In this document: piece after piece, positions 8,177-15,939 of the stretch
How positions within the stretch are numbered: the stretch's first letter is position 1
Layout: the number at the start of each line of letters is the position of its first letter
Assembly: GCA_958296075.1 (NCBI GenBank)
Contig: CATQHW010000001.1
Span: forward strand, 977,752-1,041,751
Direction: 5' to 3'
Origin: an uncultured Spirochaetia bacterium
GTDB taxonomy: Bacteria; Spirochaetota; Spirochaetia; SZUA-6; Bin103
DNA length: 64,000 nt
The notes under the pieces: generated by a model
The model's input: only the letters and a program-made list of their open reading frames with translations
What the model was told of the DNA's origin: nothing
Databases searched by the model: none
Position numbers and translations under genes: made by a program

Positions 8177-9034
8177 TCAAACCCGTTCGAACTTCTGCAG
8201 CCGGTCGCGATCGAAGGGAACCTCGCAGACGTAGATGTCGCCGTGCGAGTCCTCCCAGATGCCGTGCGGAGCGCCCACGAACCGGCCGGGCTCGGCCCCC
8301 TTCCGGCCCCACCGGCCGATGACGCGGCCGTCCAGATCGACCAGCGCCACGGTTCCGGCGGCCTCCGCCAGGTGGATGACCTCCCGGTCGTCGATCACCA
8401 GGTCGTTGGCCGCGTTGACCTCCGTCCACTCCTCGATGAAGTCGCCTTCCCGGTCGAACACCTGGATGCGCTCGTTCGTGCGGTCGATCACCAGCAGCCG
8501 CCCGCGCGGGTCGACCTTGACGCAGTGCGGCAGCCGGAACTGCGCGGGGCCGGCGCCCTCCACTCCCCAGGAGCGCACCAGCTCGCCCTCCGGGGTGAAG
8601 CGGTGCATGCGCTGCTGGCCGTAGCCGTCGGCGACGTACAGATCACCCCACGGCGCCCGCACCGCCCAGGTCGGCCTGTTGAACGGCGCGCCGGGCACGC
8701 CCGGCTGGCCGCGGCGGCCGATCGTCTGCACGACGGTGCCGTCCAGTCGGCAGATCTCCACGGTGTGGTTGATGATATCGGTGACGTAGGCGAGCTGATC
8801 GGGCCCGATCCAGATCGAGTGAGGCCGCTTGAGAAAATCCTTGCCCCACGTCTCCACATAGGTGCCGTCGCGCTCGAACACGCGGATCACGTCGTTCGGC
8901 TCCCGGTCGGCGACGTAGACGCGGTCGTTCGCGTCGGCCGCCACGGCGGTGACGATGCCGATCTTCGCGCGGATGGCCGGGTCGCCCCAGTCGGGCACCG
9001 GCCGGTAACGATAGTCGTCCACTCCCAGGGTCAT
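8177..9034 (-). CDS. NHL-repeat beta-propeller protein (SMP-30/PAL-like)
   Basis: A 285-residue six-bladed propeller made of NHL-type repeats; blades are recognisable from segments such as DRVYVADREPNDVIRVF, GDLYVADGYGQQRM, GRLLVIDRTNERIQVF and GDIYVCEVPFDRDR. There is no signal peptide, unlike most PAL-like propellers. Relatives include gluconolactonases, peptidyl-amidating lyases and regulatory scaffolds, so activity cannot be assigned. Its ATG overlaps the stop of the upstream lactonase by four bases (ATGA arrangement), and its stop is one base before the next start. In this operon a lactonase or scaffolding job fits. Confidence 0.8.
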   Translation of the reverse strand: MTLGVDDYRYRPVPDWGDPAIRAKIGIVTAVAADANDRVYVADREPNDVIRVFERDGTYVETWGKDFLKRPHSIWIGPDQLAYVTDIINHTVEICRLDGTVVQTIGRRGQPGVPGAPFNRPTWAVRAPWGDLYVADGYGQQRMHRFTPEGELVRSWGVEGAGPAQFRLPHCVKVDPRGRLLVIDRTNERIQVFDREGDFIEEWTEVNAANDLVIDDREVIHLAEAAGTVALVDLDGRVIGRWGRKGAEPGRFVGAPHGIWEDSHGDIYVCEVPFDRDRLQKFERV

Positions 9035-10140
9035 GCGTCAACTCCTTTGTCGCCGGTCAATGACGAGCTTCGGTCGATCAGTATCCACATGGGCGATTCG
9101 CCTACTTCGGTCACCGCCAGCGGGGTCAACCGCCCGGCCTCCGGCTCGATCCGGTAGACGGCGATCCTGCCCGATTCGAGTCCGGCGGATAGCAGCAGCC
9201 GGCCGGCGGGGTCGAGCTGGCAGGCGCGCGGCACCGGCTCCGCCGGCGCGATCTCCCGCAGCGACAGCGCGCCGGTCCAGGGGTCGAGCGCGAAGTTGGC
9301 GATGCTGTCGTGGCCGCGGTTCGGCGCGAACAGGCTGGCGCCGTCGGGCGTGATGCGTATCTGCGCACAGGTGTTCTCGCCCTCATGGCCGGGCGGCAGC
9401 GTGGAGACCGTATGCCACCGGGTCAAGGTACCGCCCGAGGTGTCGAGGCGGTAGGCCGTGACGCTCCCGCCCTGCTCGTTGGAGACGTACACCACGGGGA
9501 ACCGGGGGTGGAAGCAGAGGTGGCGCGGCCCGCAGCCGTCCTTGCCGGGCAGCCGCGGCGGGGCGTTGGGCCGCAGCGCGCCGGTCCGCTCGTCGAACCG
9601 GAACTGGTGCACGGCGTTGGAGCCGACCGGCTTGGCGATGGTGCAGGCGAAGGCGTAGCGGTTGGTCCGATCGGTCTCCAGGCTGTGGGCGCCGGTGCCG
9701 GTGTCGAGCCGGCAGAGCGCCGGGCCGGCGGCGACGCCGTCATCGCCGATGCCGTGCACGGCCACGGCTCCGTCCGCGTAGTAGGCGGACAGCAGGAAGC
9801 GGCCGGTGCGGTCGGTGGCCACGTAGCACGCCCCCGACGGGGTGTCGAACTCGCCCGCGTGGCTCAGGCTCCCGTCGCCGGCGATCATCAGGGTGCTGAT
9901 GCGGGCGTCGCGCCGCCGGCTGACGTACATCACGCGCCGGCTCGGAGCGAACGCCATCGACGCGGGTCCACCGGGCAGCGGGCACGAACCGGCGGAGCGG
10001 AGCGCCCCGCCGTCGGGATCGAGCGCCAGCCGCGCGATGCGGTCTTCTCCGCTGAGCGCGACGTACGCAGTGAGGGTTGGAGCGATTGCGGACCGAGGGT
10101 AGCAGCACCTGCCGATGACCGTCCATGATGCGCCCGACAT
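9031..10140 (-). CDS. Lactonase, seven-bladed beta-propeller (6-phosphogluconolactonase Pgl family)
   Basis: Pgl-type propeller (about 369 aa from the ATG at 10140). Blades are visible as repeated motifs of the form GAL-x-FxxxR (RIARLALDPDGGALR, HQFRFDERTGALRPN, ANFALDPWTGALS) and the segments GCGPRHLCFHP and VPRACQLDP, which are characteristic of this lactonase family. It probably hydrolyses a sugar lactone. First gene of the seven-gene operon. The start is uncertain: the ATG used here overlaps the ATG of the divergent dehydrogenase within a single CATG, while conserved sequence begins only near residue 26, so an internal non-ATG start is possible. Confidence 0.82.
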   Translation of the reverse strand: MSGASWTVIGRCCYPRSAIAPTLTAYVALSGEDRIARLALDPDGGALRSAGSCPLPGGPASMAFAPSRRVMYVSRRRDARISTLMIAGDGSLSHAGEFDTPSGACYVATDRTGRFLLSAYYADGAVAVHGIGDDGVAAGPALCRLDTGTGAHSLETDRTNRYAFACTIAKPVGSNAVHQFRFDERTGALRPNAPPRLPGKDGCGPRHLCFHPRFPVVYVSNEQGGSVTAYRLDTSGGTLTRWHTVSTLPPGHEGENTCAQIRITPDGASLFAPNRGHDSIANFALDPWTGALSLREIAPAEPVPRACQLDPAGRLLLSAGLESGRIAVYRIEPEAGRLTPLAVTEVGESPMWILIDRSSSLTGDKGVDA

Positions 10141-11134
10141 GGCTGAACGACGCCTTCGAGTTCTGTTCCTTCCGCAACCGGGCGTACCGGTTACCGACGG
10201 CCGCACCTACCGCCATCTGGCGGCGGTCAGCGAACGGCACGACACCCGAGCGTTCGACGACGCGCTGCCGGCCGCGCCGCAGTTCGAGGGGGTCGAGGTC
10301 GTGGTCGACATGGGCGGCAACGCGAGCCGCAAGAAGATCGACCTGGCCGCGGCGGCCGGCGTCCGCCACTTCCAGGTGCAGACCAACGGCCTCGACCACG
10401 TCGAGGTGGAGCACGTCCTGGACAAGGGGATCACCCTGTCCCACTGCCCCGGCTACCTGAGCGCGGAAGCGCTGGCGCAGAGCGCCATGATGTTCATCCT
10501 GCTGCTCGCCGGCCGATACAAACAGGCGGCGGAGAACTTCCACGGCGGCACCTACTACGACCCGGAGGGCCTGCGGCTGGACGGGAAGAAGCTGGCGATC
10601 GTCGGCTACGGAGCAAGCGGCCTGCAGCTCGCCCTGCGCGCCCATCCGTTCGGGATCAGGATCTCCGCCGTCGACGTGCGGGTGATCCCCACCGAGGTGC
10701 TCGATCAGGTGCCGCTGGATTTCCTGGGGTCGCCCGAGGACCTGGACGACGTGATCGCGGAGTGCGACATCCTGTCCGTGCACCTGCACCTGCACCGGGG
10801 CACGCGGCACGTCATCGACCGGCGCCGCATCGGTCTGCTCAAGCCGACCGCGTGGGTGATCAACGTCGCGCGCGGGGCGCTGATCGACGAGCAGGCGCTC
10901 TACGCCGCGCTGCTGGCCGGCAATCTGGGCGGCGCGGGCCTGGACGTATTCGAGCAGGAGCCGCCCGACAGCGCCCATCCGGTGTTCGCGCTGCCGAACG
11001 TGTACGCGACGCCGCACACGGCCGGCGGCACGGAGTCGACCACCGACAACCGGGCGCGCTTCGCCGCCGACAACCTGGACCGGATCGCCCGCGGCGAGGA
11101 GCCGCGCGGCCTGATCACCGGACGCATCACGTGA
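10139..11134 (+). CDS. D-2-hydroxyacid dehydrogenase family protein
   Basis: NAD-dependent oxidoreductase of the D-isomer-specific 2-hydroxyacid family (331 aa). The dinucleotide motif is VGYGASG (155-161), the substrate/cofactor signature NVARGALIDEQAL is at 242-254 (Arg245), the catalytic Glu is in GLDVFEQEP (267-275) and the catalytic His is H293 in ATPHTAG. ATG 10139 is preferred over ATG 10115 because it places the first beta strand (RVLFLP) at residue 7. It is divergent from the lactonase operon and begins a plus-strand run with the DUF4019 gene and a sugar permease pair, so it may reduce or oxidise a hydroxy acid derived from the imported compound. Confidence 0.88.
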   Translation: MAERRLRVLFLPQPGVPVTDGRTYRHLAAVSERHDTRAFDDALPAAPQFEGVEVVVDMGGNASRKKIDLAAAAGVRHFQVQTNGLDHVEVEHVLDKGITLSHCPGYLSAEALAQSAMMFILLLAGRYKQAAENFHGGTYYDPEGLRLDGKKLAIVGYGASGLQLALRAHPFGIRISAVDVRVIPTEVLDQVPLDFLGSPEDLDDVIAECDILSVHLHLHRGTRHVIDRRRIGLLKPTAWVINVARGALIDEQALYAALLAGNLGGAGLDVFEQEPPDSAHPVFALPNVYATPHTAGGTESTTDNRARFAADNLDRIARGEEPRGLITGRIT

Positions 11135-11472
11135 GCGCCGGCGCGGCGGAGATGACCGAACGGAACGATGCCGTAGCGGCGGCCCAGGAGTGGCTGGCCC
11201 TGCTGGACGCAGGCGAGTATCAGGCGTGCTGGGAGCGCGCCGCGGCGCTGATGCGCGGGGCGGTGAGCCCGGACCAGCTCGCCGGGGCGCTGCGCTCGGC
11301 GCTGGCGCCGATGGGCGCTCCCGCGTCCCGCTCGCTCGACGGGGCCGATTACCATGAGACGCTGCCCGGCGCGCCGGACGGCCGCTACTGGGTGCTGCGG
11401 TTCGCCGCGTCCTACGCCCGCAAGCAGGCGGCCGTGGAGACGGTCACGGCCGCCTGGGACGGCGGCGCGTGA
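11131..11472 (+). CDS. DUF4019 domain-containing small protein
   Basis: Roughly 113 residues from GTG 11131 (overlapping the TGA of the dehydrogenase as GTGA), or 106 from ATG 11152. The sequence AAQEWLALLDAGEYQACWERAA followed by the paired DYHETLPGAPDGRYWVLRF segment resembles DUF4019 (an NTF2-like fold). Family members are usually exported, but no signal peptide is seen here. No function is established. The overlap with the dehydrogenase argues for coupled translation; a 94-base gap then leads to the LplB-type gene. Confidence 0.65.
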   Translation: MSAGAAEMTERNDAVAAAQEWLALLDAGEYQACWERAAALMRGAVSPDQLAGALRSALAPMGAPASRSLDGADYHETLPGAPDGRYWVLRFAASYARKQAAVETVTAAWDGGA

Positions 11473-11566
11473 GCGGCTACTTCATCCGGTAGCACGGCTC
11501 GGGTTGTCCGTCCGCCCCGGCCGTCGTAGAGTGCGGCGGCTTCCGCCGCTCGCGCTGATCTGACCG

Positions 11567-12553
11567 ATGGCGAACCTCTCCCCCACGACCGCCGCCCCCC
11601 CCCACCGAACGCCCGCCGAGCTGCAGGCGGACGTCAAGCGGGTCCTGCGCAAGCAGACCCGCGCCCGGGCGTGGCGTATGCGCTCGTTCTACGGGCTGCT
11701 GCTGATGGCGTTCGCGCTGCTGGTCGTCTTCAAGTACGCGCCGGTCTGGGGCGTTTCGATCTCGTTCCTGGACTTCAACTACTACGACGGCATCCTGGGC
11801 AGTCCCTGGAACGACTTCGCGCATTTCCGCCGCCTGTTCCGCGACCCGTTCTTCGTGCGGGTGTTTCGCAACAACGTCGTGCTGGCCCTGCTGCATCTGG
11901 CGATCACCTTTCCGGCGCCGATCGTGCTGGCGCTGCTGCTCAACGAGGTGCGGCACACCATCTACAAGCGCACCATACAGTCGATCGGCTACCTGCCCCA
12001 CTTCATGTCCTGGGTGGTGCTGGCCGGCATCCTGCGGGAGTTCCTGTCGCCGAACACCGGCTTCGCCGGGTGGGCGTTCACGCAGCTCGGCCTGGACCCG
12101 GTCAACTGGTTAAACAGCGTGGAGACGTTCCGGGCGCTACTGGTGGGGACCGCCATCTGGCAGAGCGTCGGCTGGGGATCGATCATCTATCTGGCCGCCC
12201 TGTCGTCGATCGACCCGCAGCTCTACGAAGCGGGCGCCATCGACGGCTCGAGCCGCTGGCAGAACGCCATCCACATCACGCTGCCGTCGCTGGTGCCGGT
12301 GATCACGATCCTGTTCCTGTTGCGGCTGGGGAACTTCTTCGAACAGAGCTTCGAGCACGTATTCATGATGTACAATCCGGTCGTCTTCGAAGTCGGTGAC
12401 ATCATGGAGACCTACATCTATCGCGGCGGCATCCAGGGCGGCGATTTCGACTACACCACGGCAGTAGGACTGTTTCAGAACGTGCTGGGCCTGGTGCTCC
12501 TGGTGATCGTCAACCAGATCACCCGTCGCTACAACGACTTCAGCGTCTGGTAG
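11567..12553 (+). CDS. lplB: Carbohydrate ABC transporter permease, LplB type (second copy)
   Basis: Inner-membrane permease (328 aa), paralog of the gene at 708-1679. A basic proline-rich N-terminal tail of about 38 residues precedes the first membrane segment; FYGLLLMAFALLVVF starts near 41. The conserved IGYLPHFMSWVV and EAA loop EAGAIDGSSRWQNA are present. The tail is encoded by an 8-base C run at 11595-11602. The next gene begins six bases after its stop. Together they form a complete heterodimeric CUT1 membrane channel without an adjacent binding protein or ATPase. Confidence 0.92.
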   Translation: MANLSPTTAAPPHRTPAELQADVKRVLRKQTRARAWRMRSFYGLLLMAFALLVVFKYAPVWGVSISFLDFNYYDGILGSPWNDFAHFRRLFRDPFFVRVFRNNVVLALLHLAITFPAPIVLALLLNEVRHTIYKRTIQSIGYLPHFMSWVVLAGILREFLSPNTGFAGWAFTQLGLDPVNWLNSVETFRALLVGTAIWQSVGWGSIIYLAALSSIDPQLYEAGAIDGSSRWQNAIHITLPSLVPVITILFLLRLGNFFEQSFEHVFMMYNPVVFEVGDIMETYIYRGGIQGGDFDYTTAVGLFQNVLGLVLLVIVNQITRRYNDFSVW

Positions 12554-12559
12554 TACCGG

Positions 12560-13483
12560 ATGGCTATCGTAGCGAGCCGCACTTCCTTCTCCGGCAGGTT
12601 GTTCGACGGCGCCAACTACCTGTTGCTGGCGCTGTTCGCGGTGTCGGTCGCCTATCCGTTCTGGACGCTGATCCTGCAGTCGTTCTCCTCCATCGACGCG
12701 GTCAACAGCCTGCGGTTACGGGTCTGGCTGGACGCCTGGCACACGGAAGCGTGGGGTTTCGTGCTGCAGGACGACAAGATCGGGCTGGCCTACTTCAACA
12801 CCATCTTCCGCACGGCGGTCGGCACGGCGGCGATACTGCTGGTCACCTTCAGCGCCGCGTACGCGCTCTCCAAGAAGCTGCTGCCGGGGCGCGCGGTGCT
12901 GACGTTCCTGTTCGTGTTCACCCTGTTCTTCCAGGGCGGGTTGGTCCCAACCTACCTGGTAGTGCGGTCGCTCGGCCTCATCAACACCCGGCTGGTGTTG
13001 ATCATGTTGCCGGCGATGAGCGTCTTCTACATCATCATCTGCCGCAATTTCCTGATGACGATCGACCAGTCGCTGGAGGAGTCGGCGGTCATCGACGGCG
13101 CCGGCTACTGGCGCGTGCTGTTCCAGATCATGATCCCGCTGTCGAAACCGGTGCTGGCGACCATCGCGCTGTTCGCGGCGGTCTATCACTGGAACGACTT
13201 CTTCCTGCCGTTGATCTACGTCAACGATGACGACAAGCGCGTGCTGCAGGAGCTGATCCGCGATCTGATGATGGACCTCAACCTGCTGCAGACCGACGAG
13301 TTCATCGCCGAGCTGACCGAGGAGTTGCGCCAATCGGAGCAACTCCGCGAGATGATGCGCATCCCGCCGCAGGCCGCGCAGGCGGCCACCGTCCTGCTCA
13401 CGATCGGCCCGATCGTGTTCGTCTACCCGTTCATCCAGAAGTACTTCGTCAAGGGGGTGATGCTGGGGTCGCTGAAGGGCTGA
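12560..13483 (+). CDS. ytcP: Carbohydrate ABC transporter permease, YtcP/AraQ type (second copy)
   Basis: Inner-membrane permease (307 aa), partner of the LplB-type subunit six bases upstream. Membrane segments include LLLALFAVSVAYPFWTL near residue 20 and the long block around 90-140; the EAA loop is ESAVIDGAGYWRVLFQI (about 174-190). Between the last two membrane segments there is a charged, Leu-rich stretch of about 45 residues (VLQELIRDLMMDLN onward) expected in the periplasm; YtcP proteins normally carry an insert here. It ends in the typical FVKGVMLGSLKG tail. Substrate unknown. Confidence 0.92.
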   Translation: MAIVASRTSFSGRLFDGANYLLLALFAVSVAYPFWTLILQSFSSIDAVNSLRLRVWLDAWHTEAWGFVLQDDKIGLAYFNTIFRTAVGTAAILLVTFSAAYALSKKLLPGRAVLTFLFVFTLFFQGGLVPTYLVVRSLGLINTRLVLIMLPAMSVFYIIICRNFLMTIDQSLEESAVIDGAGYWRVLFQIMIPLSKPVLATIALFAAVYHWNDFFLPLIYVNDDDKRVLQELIRDLMMDLNLLQTDEFIAELTEELRQSEQLREMMRIPPQAAQAATVLLTIGPIVFVYPFIQKYFVKGVMLGSLKG

Positions 13484-13510
13484 GCGGCCGGTCGGCGACG
13501 GCGCCGGGCG

Positions 13511-14443
13511 TCAGCGCCAGACCGCCTCGAACAGCCGCAGCAGGTTTTCGCCCATGATGCCTCGCACCGCCGCCGGGTCGCAGCCGCGCCGGACCAGACC
13601 GGCGGTCAGGTTGGGCACCTCTTCCGGCCCGGCGATGCCGGCCGGAAAGACCCAGGGCGGCGGCGCGTATGCGGCCGGACTGAAGCGGCCGGACTCCCAG
13701 CTCGCCTGCGGAATCGAGCAGAAGTCGAGCCCGAACCCGACGTGCTCATGCCCAACCAGAGCGGCGATGTGGTCGATATGATCGATCATCCGCTCCAGCG
13801 TCGGCTCCCGCCAGCGCACCAAGCTCGGAAAGGCGGTGACGCCGACCACGCCTCCGCGTTCGGCGATGGCGATGATCGCCTCGTCACGGAGATTGCGAGG
13901 ATTGGAGCAGACCGCGTCGGCGTTTGAGTGGCTGACGACCACCGGCTGCGACGACGCGGCGACGATGTCGAGCGCGGTCCGGTGCCCGGCGTGCGAGACG
14001 TCGATGAGCACGCCGGCCTCGTTCAGCGCCGCCACCGCGCGCGCGCCCAGATCGCTCAGGCCGCCGCCGGCGCGTTCCGTGCAGCCGTCGCCGAACGGGC
14101 TGCGCTCGTTGTAGGTGAGCTGCAGCATGCGGACGCCGAGCCGTTGCAGGTTCCACGCCTCGTCCGGGTCGGCGGCCAGCTCGGGAGGCGGTTTCTGCAC
14201 GTGGAAGATGACGCCCAACCGGCCGGCCGCCTTGGCCTCGCGGACGTGGCGCGGCTCGGTCACGTGCAGCAGACCGTCGTCGTCGCGAAAGCGCCGGAAC
14301 CACGCGGGGAGATGCGCCCGGCCGGCCGTCGCGGCGAACGCGGTGATGCCGCCGTCGCGGATGCGCTGCCAGTAGGGACCGCGCTCGTGCGGCCTCGCCA
14401 GCACCTCCGCGCCGTTGATGATGATCAGTTCGCGGTGGCCCAT
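13511..14443 (-). CDS. Membrane dipeptidase family protein (peptidase M19), lacking the N-terminal metal motif
   Basis: M19 enzymes are zinc dipeptidases with a TIM-barrel fold. This 310-residue protein has LTYNERSPFGDGCTE (109-123), metal-site His residues H151 (LIDVSH) and H172 (VVSHSNADAV), and D240 (GFGLDF). The N-terminal HxD pair that normally binds zinc is absent: the protein begins MGHRELIIINGAEVLARP instead. A homologous subfamily with the same type of N-terminus exists, so it may have altered metal use or activity. The start overlaps the stop of the AAC(3)-like gene by 19 bases. A broken copy of its first about 63 codons lies at 15671-15862. Confidence 0.82.
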   Translation of the reverse strand: MGHRELIIINGAEVLARPHERGPYWQRIRDGGITAFAATAGRAHLPAWFRRFRDDDGLLHVTEPRHVREAKAAGRLGVIFHVQKPPPELAADPDEAWNLQRLGVRMLQLTYNERSPFGDGCTERAGGGLSDLGARAVAALNEAGVLIDVSHAGHRTALDIVAASSQPVVVSHSNADAVCSNPRNLRDEAIIAIAERGGVVGVTAFPSLVRWREPTLERMIDHIDHIAALVGHEHVGFGLDFCSIPQASWESGRFSPAAYAPPPWVFPAGIAGPEEVPNLTAGLVRRGCDPAAVRGIMGENLLRLFEAVWR

Positions 14444-15150
14444 CGCGTCCCCGTGCTCCGTACGATGCCGAGCAAGGTGTCGACATAGTCGCGAATCCCG
14501 AACAGCCGGCACTCGGCGTCGCCCACGCACCCCCGGAGCACACGGCCGGTCCGGTCCCACAGCGCCCCCAGGCCCGGCCGGTGGAGCCCCGCGAACGCCG
14601 CCTCCGGGTCCCACTGCCGCCGCTCCGCCCACCACATCGCCTCCACCACGTGGACGTAGGTCGACGACTGATAGTCGACGCCCAGCATCAGCAGCCGGCC
14701 GCCGCGCTCCCGGGCGCGGATCATGGGCGAGTGCGTCCCGTAGGTCCGACCCCAGGGCGGGCGGTCCCAGGGGGACGGAAGCCCCTCGGTACGACGGTGG
14801 CCGTCCACGACGCCCGCGGCGTCCCTGCCCCGCGCGGCGACCGAGTGAGAATAGTGGTCCGACCGGACCGTCCCCGGCATGCGGCGGAAGCACTCGGTGA
14901 GCCAGCCGACCGACGACGGTGTGGTCGCGGGGTCCCAGCGCGCGGCGCGCTCGTCGCGATCCCCCTCCAGGTTGAACGACGGCATCAGGAGCAGACCGTC
15001 GCCGGCTGCATTCACCAGCGAGTCCACGACCGACTGCGCGCCTCCGGCAACCCTGCCGAGGCTCCTGAACGACGAGTGGACGAACAGCGTGTCGCCGCCA
15101 CGCACGCCCAGCGCGCGCAGATCCCGGGCCAGAGAGGTTCTCGTGTGCAT
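14425..15150 (-). CDS. AAC(3) family N-acetyltransferase-like protein
   Basis: Resembles aminoglycoside 3-N-acetyltransferases, which move acetyl from acetyl-CoA to an amine. The 241-residue protein has TLFVHSSFRSLGRVAGG (21-37), LLLMPSFN (53-60) and the catalytic-region segment RSDHYSHSVAARG (96-108), all in the family positions. Many chromosomal AAC(3)-fold proteins act on other amines and do not give resistance, so an antibiotic role should not be assumed. It is translationally coupled to the M19 dipeptidase downstream (19-base overlap), suggesting that the two work on the same amino or peptide substrate. Confidence 0.8.
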   Translation of the reverse strand: MHTRTSLARDLRALGVRGGDTLFVHSSFRSLGRVAGGAQSVVDSLVNAAGDGLLLMPSFNLEGDRDERAARWDPATTPSSVGWLTECFRRMPGTVRSDHYSHSVAARGRDAAGVVDGHRRTEGLPSPWDRPPWGRTYGTHSPMIRARERGGRLLMLGVDYQSSTYVHVVEAMWWAERRQWDPEAAFAGLHRPGLGALWDRTGRVLRGCVGDAECRLFGIRDYVDTLLGIVRSTGTRWATAN

Positions 15151-15609
15151 GCCGGCAGACCCGTTATACGCCAGATGATATGAAACCCCAAGATCGGTGA
15201 AACGCAGTCTGCGCCCAGCTCAGGCAAGTTGGCTTGATGCTACCACCCGAGGCGGTCGAGCTGGTCGTCTCCAAGGGCCATCCCTCAGCGGTCGCCCGGG
15301 CCGGGGCGAGATGTTCGCGCGCAGGCCGAGATATGGAGTAGATATCTCCCACCTGTTCTCCGGCCACGTGTGCCAACCCGGAACTCGGTTCGAGTTGACT
15401 TCGGACCATCACGAGATGTCGGCGACGATTCTTTCGCTCGACGAGGTCGGAGAAGACGCCGAGAGCTGGGACATCAGGTGAAATCTCAACCCGACCTCGC
15501 CGAGCACGTATCCATACAGAAGGTGCACCCGTCGCTGGAGCAAGCGGTGTGCTTCGCCGGCGAGCAGATCGCAATTGCCGTCGAGCAAGAGATCGAGCTC
15601 CGCTGACCG
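15151..15609. other. Region without a confident gene
   Basis: About 460 bases between the AAC(3)-like gene and the pseudogene block. Short plus-strand frames at 15197-15481 and 15370-15606 show protein-like stretches (ILSLDEVGEDAESWD and PDLAEHVSIQKVHPSLEQAV) in different frames, as if one gene had been frameshifted, but I do not recognise a family. It is most likely a decayed gene. Confidence 0.4.
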
Positions 15610-15672
15610 ATGCCCAAGGACGAACCGTCTATCCTCCGCGTCGAGGGCAAGGACGACGTCCACGCCATCTGC
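15610..15672 (+). pseudogene. Truncated 5' fragment with a VEGKDD motif
   Basis: An ATG four bases after the preceding frame closes opens MPKDEPSILRVEGKDDVHAI and then runs directly into reverse-oriented dipeptidase sequence at about 15671. RVEGKDDVHAI resembles the start of small TOPRIM-like proteins (DUF3226 type). Only about 20 codons remain, so this is read as a gene cut by a rearrangement. Confidence 0.4.
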
Positions 15673-15862
15673 TCGGTCACGTGCAGCAGACCGTCGTCGC
15701 CGCGAAATCGCCGGAACCACGCCGGGAGTTGCGCTCGCCCCGTGGTCGCGGCGAACGCGGTGATGCCGCCGTCGCGGATGCGCTGCCAGTAGGGACCGCG
15801 TGCGGCCTCGCCAGCACCTCCGCGCCGTTGATGACGATCAGATCGCGGTGGTCCATCGCCGA
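15671..15862 (-). pseudogene. Partial duplicate of the M19 dipeptidase 5' end, frameshifted
   Basis: About 190 bases are close to identical to 14254-14446, the first about 63 codons of the intact dipeptidase. The copy starts at ATG 15855 (MDHRDLIVINGAEVLARPH). A four-base deletion near 15800 (the bases CTCG of the intact copy are missing) shifts the frame, after which GPYWQRIRDGGITAFAATTG continues in another frame. Just upstream of its ATG, 15863-15895 resembles the start region of the AAC(3)-like gene, so the copy looks like the acetyltransferase-dipeptidase pair with the acetyltransferase body deleted. Confidence 0.8.
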
Positions 15863-15939
15863 GAGGTTCGCGTGCGGCCTGCCGGCGGACCCATGCACGA
15901 TTCGCGGCTGGCCACGAGAACCAGTATATACTGCTCGGC

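Noticed and set aside
14425..15150. Antibiotic-resistance gene
   Set aside because: AAC(3)-fold proteins are common chromosomal enzymes; coupling with a dipeptidase gives no support for aminoglycoside modification.
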